From: Methylovirgula sp.
GTDB lineage: Bacteria; Pseudomonadota; Alphaproteobacteria; Rhizobiales; Beijerinckiaceae
Length of the DNA: 38,500 nucleotides
Assembly: GCA_031291555.1 (NCBI GenBank)
Contig: JARLIV010000022.1
Span: 1-38,500, forward strand
Direction of reading: 5' to 3'
Within the stretch, counting starts at the first letter, position 1. The number at the start of each line of letters is the position of its first letter. The notes beneath the pieces are model-generated. The model saw only the letters and a list, made by a program, of their open reading frames with translations, did not search any database and was not told the origin of the DNA. The position numbers and the translations under genes were made by a program. Shown here piece after piece: positions 35,328-38,500 of the stretch.

Positions 35328-37594
35328 CTGGCTACATCTGCGGCGTGAACCTCCTGCCTTCGACGGGGGAGTTCACCTATGACACGATCGCCTATCTCGG
35401 CCAGCGCGCGACGGAGACTTCGCTCGTTTCAATCAATCGCTATGCGAATGGCGGCCCGCTGGCGGGCATCGGCAGCAAGACGGATTATTCCGTCGCGGTC
35501 GACAATCTGCAGGCGGAAGCGCCGGGCTGCACGACCGTTGCAATTGTCGCGGCCTGGTTCGGTTCTTCGACGGATGTGACAGCCTGCAAAATCTATCCCT
35601 CGACGACCTATATCAACGGCACGTTCCAGCAGGCCGGGGGTGGCGTGGATCATTGGCGTTGCTCCGGCCTGACGCAATCGTCCTCCGGTCTCATCGCCAT
35701 TCCACAGGTGAGCGGCAGCTTCATCTATGGCGGCACACCGTCCGACCAGTCGATCGTCCGCTGTTTTCAAGACTTGAAGGCGCGGGGATTTCGCACCGTC
35801 TTCTACCCTTTCGTGCTGATGACCGATGCGAATGAATCCTGGCGCGGGGAGATCACCTATTTAGGCGACGACATTTCGAGCGCGGCGACGGCGGCGATCA
35901 ATGCCTTTTTGGGTTCGGCGGCGGCTTCGCAGTTCACGCGCGACACGACGAACCTGACCGTCGCTTATTCCGGTCCGGCGACCGACTTCACCTATCGGCG
36001 GATGATCCTGCATTACGCCAACCTCTGCGTCGTCGCGGGTGGCGTCGATCTCTTTCTGCTCGGCTCGGAATTGCGCGGCCTGGAGATAGTGCGCGGCCCC
36101 GCCTGGACGAAAGCGGGCACGACAGGCGGCGACGGGAAGGTGACATGGGATTATCCCTTCGTCGCCGGGCTGATGCAATTGGCGGACGATGTTCGCGGCA
36201 TTTTCGACGCGGCAGGTCTCACGAAAGATGCGGCGGGTCCGCACAATCTCATCACCTATTCGGCCGATTGGTCGGACTGGATGGGCGTGCAGCATGCGGG
36301 CGAGAACGGCCAGTGGCCGCATCTCGACCAGCTCTATGCACACGAGAATATCGATCTCGTCTGCTTCGATAATTATCTGCCGCTGTCGGATTGGACGACG
36401 GGTGGCGGCGGGCTCGATGCGCTCTATTGGAACGCGCCCCTGCCGACCGTGTGGCCGCCGAGCACGACAGAGATGAACGGGCTCGGGCTTTCCGGTTCGC
36501 CGACGCTCTACAGCCTCGATTATCTCAAAGCGAATATCGAGGGCGGCGAGAAATTCAACTGGTATTATAGCGACGGCACGAATGCCGGCATCGGGCTCGA
36601 TCCAAATGGCACTGACCTTCGCGTTTCGTTGCCGCAGGGAGACCGGCTCACGCAGAGCCGCAATCCCTATGCCGCCGACCAGCAATTGCTGGCGAACAAG
36701 CAATTGCGCTGGTGGTGGAACAATCCGCATCAGGCGATCTATGATGCGGGTGACGGCAATGGCTGGGTACCGCACGGTCCTAATACGGAATGGGTGCCGC
36801 AATCGAAATCCATCACCTTCGCGGAATATGGATGTCCGGCGGCGGATCGCTGCACCAACCAGCCAAATGTCTTCTATAATCCCGCTGCCGCGGCCAGCGC
36901 GACGCCCTATTGGTCGATCTGGGATCGGGGCGCCGCCGGCGGATATGTGCCGCGCCGCGACGACGAGATTCAATTGCTCGCGCTGGAAGCCATCTATGAA
37001 TATTGGGTAACGGACGGCCATAACGCGACATCGGCGGCCGGCGTCAAGATGATCGAGCCGGCCTTCATGTCCGCGTGGAATTGGGACGCGCGGCCGTTCC
37101 CGACCTATCCGCAGCGAACGGACGTCTGGGGCGACGCAGGCAATTGGCCCTCGGGTCTCTGGCTCGACGGCAAAGGTCCGTTCCTCGTGCCGCCAGTGCC
37201 GGACGCGCCGCCTGCACCTTCGCTCTCCGCCACCTTTCCTATGCTGAGCGGGCAGGGCTGGTCGATCCATTATCGCCCGGCGTTCGCGACAGATGTCGCG
37301 GCGCATGTCTCGGGGCGTGAAAGCCGCGCCGCGAAAATTTCCGTGCCCCTGTGGGAGATCGAGTTGAGCTTCGATCTCTTGCGCGCGGATATTGCAGCCG
37401 ATCTGCAGATGATCGCTGGCTTCTTCGGTTCAATGGCCGGGCAGTCTGGGGCGTTCACCTTTCCAGTGCCGCCAGAGCTCGGCCTGGGGGCCACATTCGC
37501 GTGCCGCTTCGCTGACGATGTTCAAGACCCCGAAGAATTCATGCGCCAGCTCCATACCCTGCAATCGCTCAAACTCCGGACGGTGAAGCAGTGA
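35324..37594 (+). CDS. GTA TIM-barrel-like protein fused to a C-terminal DUF2460-like domain
   Basis: RGFRTVFYPFVLM, YRRMILHYANLCVVAGGVDLFLLGSELRGL, ITYSADWSDWMG, IDLVCFDNYLPLSDW, WVPQSKSITFAEYGCPAADRCTNQPNVF; C-term FPMLSGQGWSIHYRPAFATDVAAHVSGRESRAAKI. Confidence 0.9.
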   Translation: MTGYICGVNLLPSTGEFTYDTIAYLGQRATETSLVSINRYANGGPLAGIGSKTDYSVAVDNLQAEAPGCTTVAIVAAWFGSSTDVTACKIYPSTTYINGTFQQAGGGVDHWRCSGLTQSSSGLIAIPQVSGSFIYGGTPSDQSIVRCFQDLKARGFRTVFYPFVLMTDANESWRGEITYLGDDISSAATAAINAFLGSAAASQFTRDTTNLTVAYSGPATDFTYRRMILHYANLCVVAGGVDLFLLGSELRGLEIVRGPAWTKAGTTGGDGKVTWDYPFVAGLMQLADDVRGIFDAAGLTKDAAGPHNLITYSADWSDWMGVQHAGENGQWPHLDQLYAHENIDLVCFDNYLPLSDWTTGGGGLDALYWNAPLPTVWPPSTTEMNGLGLSGSPTLYSLDYLKANIEGGEKFNWYYSDGTNAGIGLDPNGTDLRVSLPQGDRLTQSRNPYAADQQLLANKQLRWWWNNPHQAIYDAGDGNGWVPHGPNTEWVPQSKSITFAEYGCPAADRCTNQPNVFYNPAAAASATPYWSIWDRGAAGGYVPRRDDEIQLLALEAIYEYWVTDGHNATSAAGVKMIEPAFMSAWNWDARPFPTYPQRTDVWGDAGNWPSGLWLDGKGPFLVPPVPDAPPAPSLSATFPMLSGQGWSIHYRPAFATDVAAHVSGRESRAAKISVPLWEIELSFDLLRADIAADLQMIAGFFGSMAGQSGAFTFPVPPELGLGATFACRFADDVQDPEEFMRQLHTLQSLKLRTVKQ

Positions 37595-38202
37595 CCGCGC
37601 CGCCGTCATTTCCCGCGCTCGCGGGTCAGGGCTGGTCGGTCCACAAGCGACCGACATTTTCAACGCGCGTCGCCTCGCATGTCTCCGGTCGCGAAGTGCG
37701 CAGCCCGCTCTTCGCCGCGACGCTCTATGAGTTCGAACTGACCTATGACGGGCTTGCGTCCAACGCCGCCTTTCCCGGTCTCGGCACGAATTCCCTGCAA
37801 AGCCTGATGGGCCTCTACCTCCAATGCGAAGGCCAATACGGCACCTTCCTCTATACCGATCCCAGCGATTGCATGGCGGCGGGGCAGGTGATCGCGGCGG
37901 GCGACGGCATGACGATAAGCTTCACTTTCCTGCGTGCGCTCGGCGGTCTCATCGAGCCGGTGTCTTGGGTTTCCACGGTCGCGAATGTTTATCTGAACGG
38001 CATCGCGCAAAGTTCGGGCTGGGCGCTCAGCCAGCCGAACACGCTGACGTTTGCTGCCGCGCCAGCGAGCGGCACCGTGATCAGCGCGGATTTCACCTAC
38101 GCCTTTCAATGCCGCTTTCTCGACGATCAGGAAGATTTCGAGAATTTCATGAGCGGTCTTTGGCAAGTTCAATCGCTGAAATTCCGGAGTGTGAAGCCGT
38201 GA
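37591..38202 (+). CDS. DUF2460 (TIGR02217-like, GTA gp12-like) distal tail protein
   Basis: FPALAGQGWSVHKRPTFSTRVASHVSGREVRSPLFAATLYEFELTYDGL; VYLNGIAQSSGWAL..FQCRFLDDQEDFENFMSGLWQVQSLKFRSVKP. Confidence 0.88.
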   Translation: MTAPPSFPALAGQGWSVHKRPTFSTRVASHVSGREVRSPLFAATLYEFELTYDGLASNAAFPGLGTNSLQSLMGLYLQCEGQYGTFLYTDPSDCMAAGQVIAAGDGMTISFTFLRALGGLIEPVSWVSTVANVYLNGIAQSSGWALSQPNTLTFAAAPASGTVISADFTYAFQCRFLDDQEDFENFMSGLWQVQSLKFRSVKP

Positions 38203-38500
38203 AAGCCGCCTCGCCCGCTCTTGTCTCCTATATCAACGCCGTCCGCGCCCGGCGCGACGCGCCCTTGTTGATGGCCGATTGCTTTACGCTTTCCCTGCTT
38301 TCCGGCCTCGTTCTCACTTATACCAACGCCGATGTGCCGATCGCGCTGAATGGCTATACCTATGCAGCGAATTCCGTTCTGGTCGATGGCCTGAATTACA
38401 AATGCGCGGTCGGCCTCGATGTCGATCAGCAGAAGATCACGATCAGCGCAAGACCATCGGACACGATCGGCGGTGTGCCGTTCTTGCAGGCGCTGCGCAA
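38199..38500 (+). CDS. DUF2163-like (GTA gp13-like) tail protein, 3' truncated by the window
   Basis: GTGA overlap; VKAASPALVSYINAVRARRDAPLLMADCFTLSLLSGLVLTYTNADVPIALNGYTYAANSVLVDGLNYKCAVGLDVDQQKITISARP. Confidence 0.8.
   Translation, partial: MKAASPALVSYINAVRARRDAPLLMADCFTLSLLSGLVLTYTNADVPIALNGYTYAANSVLVDGLNYKCAVGLDVDQQKITISARPSDTIGGVPFLQALR

Noticed and set aside
35861-37306. 481-aa minus-strand ORF opposite the GTA-TIM gene
   Set aside because: Shadow ORF; plus strand has clear GTA-TIM motifs
1-38500. tRNA/rRNA genes as integration target
   Set aside because: None recognized by eye on either strand; needs tRNAscan-SE to exclude formally

Overview
GC-rich alphaproteobacterial (Rhizobiales-like) chromosome. 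About 1-17.06 kb is ordinary host sequence: phaA(partial)/phaB, rpmF, mtgA, ispA, ispG, a Zur-like Fur protein, a 3-hydroxybutyrate dehydrogenase, a patatin, cutA, a nucleotidyltransferase, a TsaE-phosphotransferase fusion, a PAS histidine kinase, ahcY and an Irr/Fur regulator. From about 17.05 kb to the right edge there is a prophage or GTA-like element. It has an S24/XRE repressor with matching AGGTA-N4-TACCT operator-like sites, a GcrA-like protein, a DUF6362-like protein, TerL, portal, prohead protease, an HK97-type capsid, connector, gp10-like, DUF3168-like, tail tube, tail chaperone with a probable -1 frameshift, tape measure, a GTA-TIM protein fused to a DUF2460-like tail, DUF2460 and DUF2163 (truncated by the window). 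No integrase or replication genes are visible. The main discovery candidate is a pair of polymorphic-toxin-like cassettes embedded in the morphogenesis cluster. One is fused in frame to the 3' end of the portal gene. It is followed by an overlapping, AT-richer putative immunity gene and then by a displaced, divergent fragment of a portal 3' end. The second is an HVHHIVE nuclease-like C-terminus followed by a DUF2019-like putative immunity gene. Both share a RWPxG...GGxFAP linker and an identical 16-nt DNA junction. Between them lie secreted cargo genes (DUF4403-like and a lipase). All family assignments come from reading motifs by eye; no database search was run.
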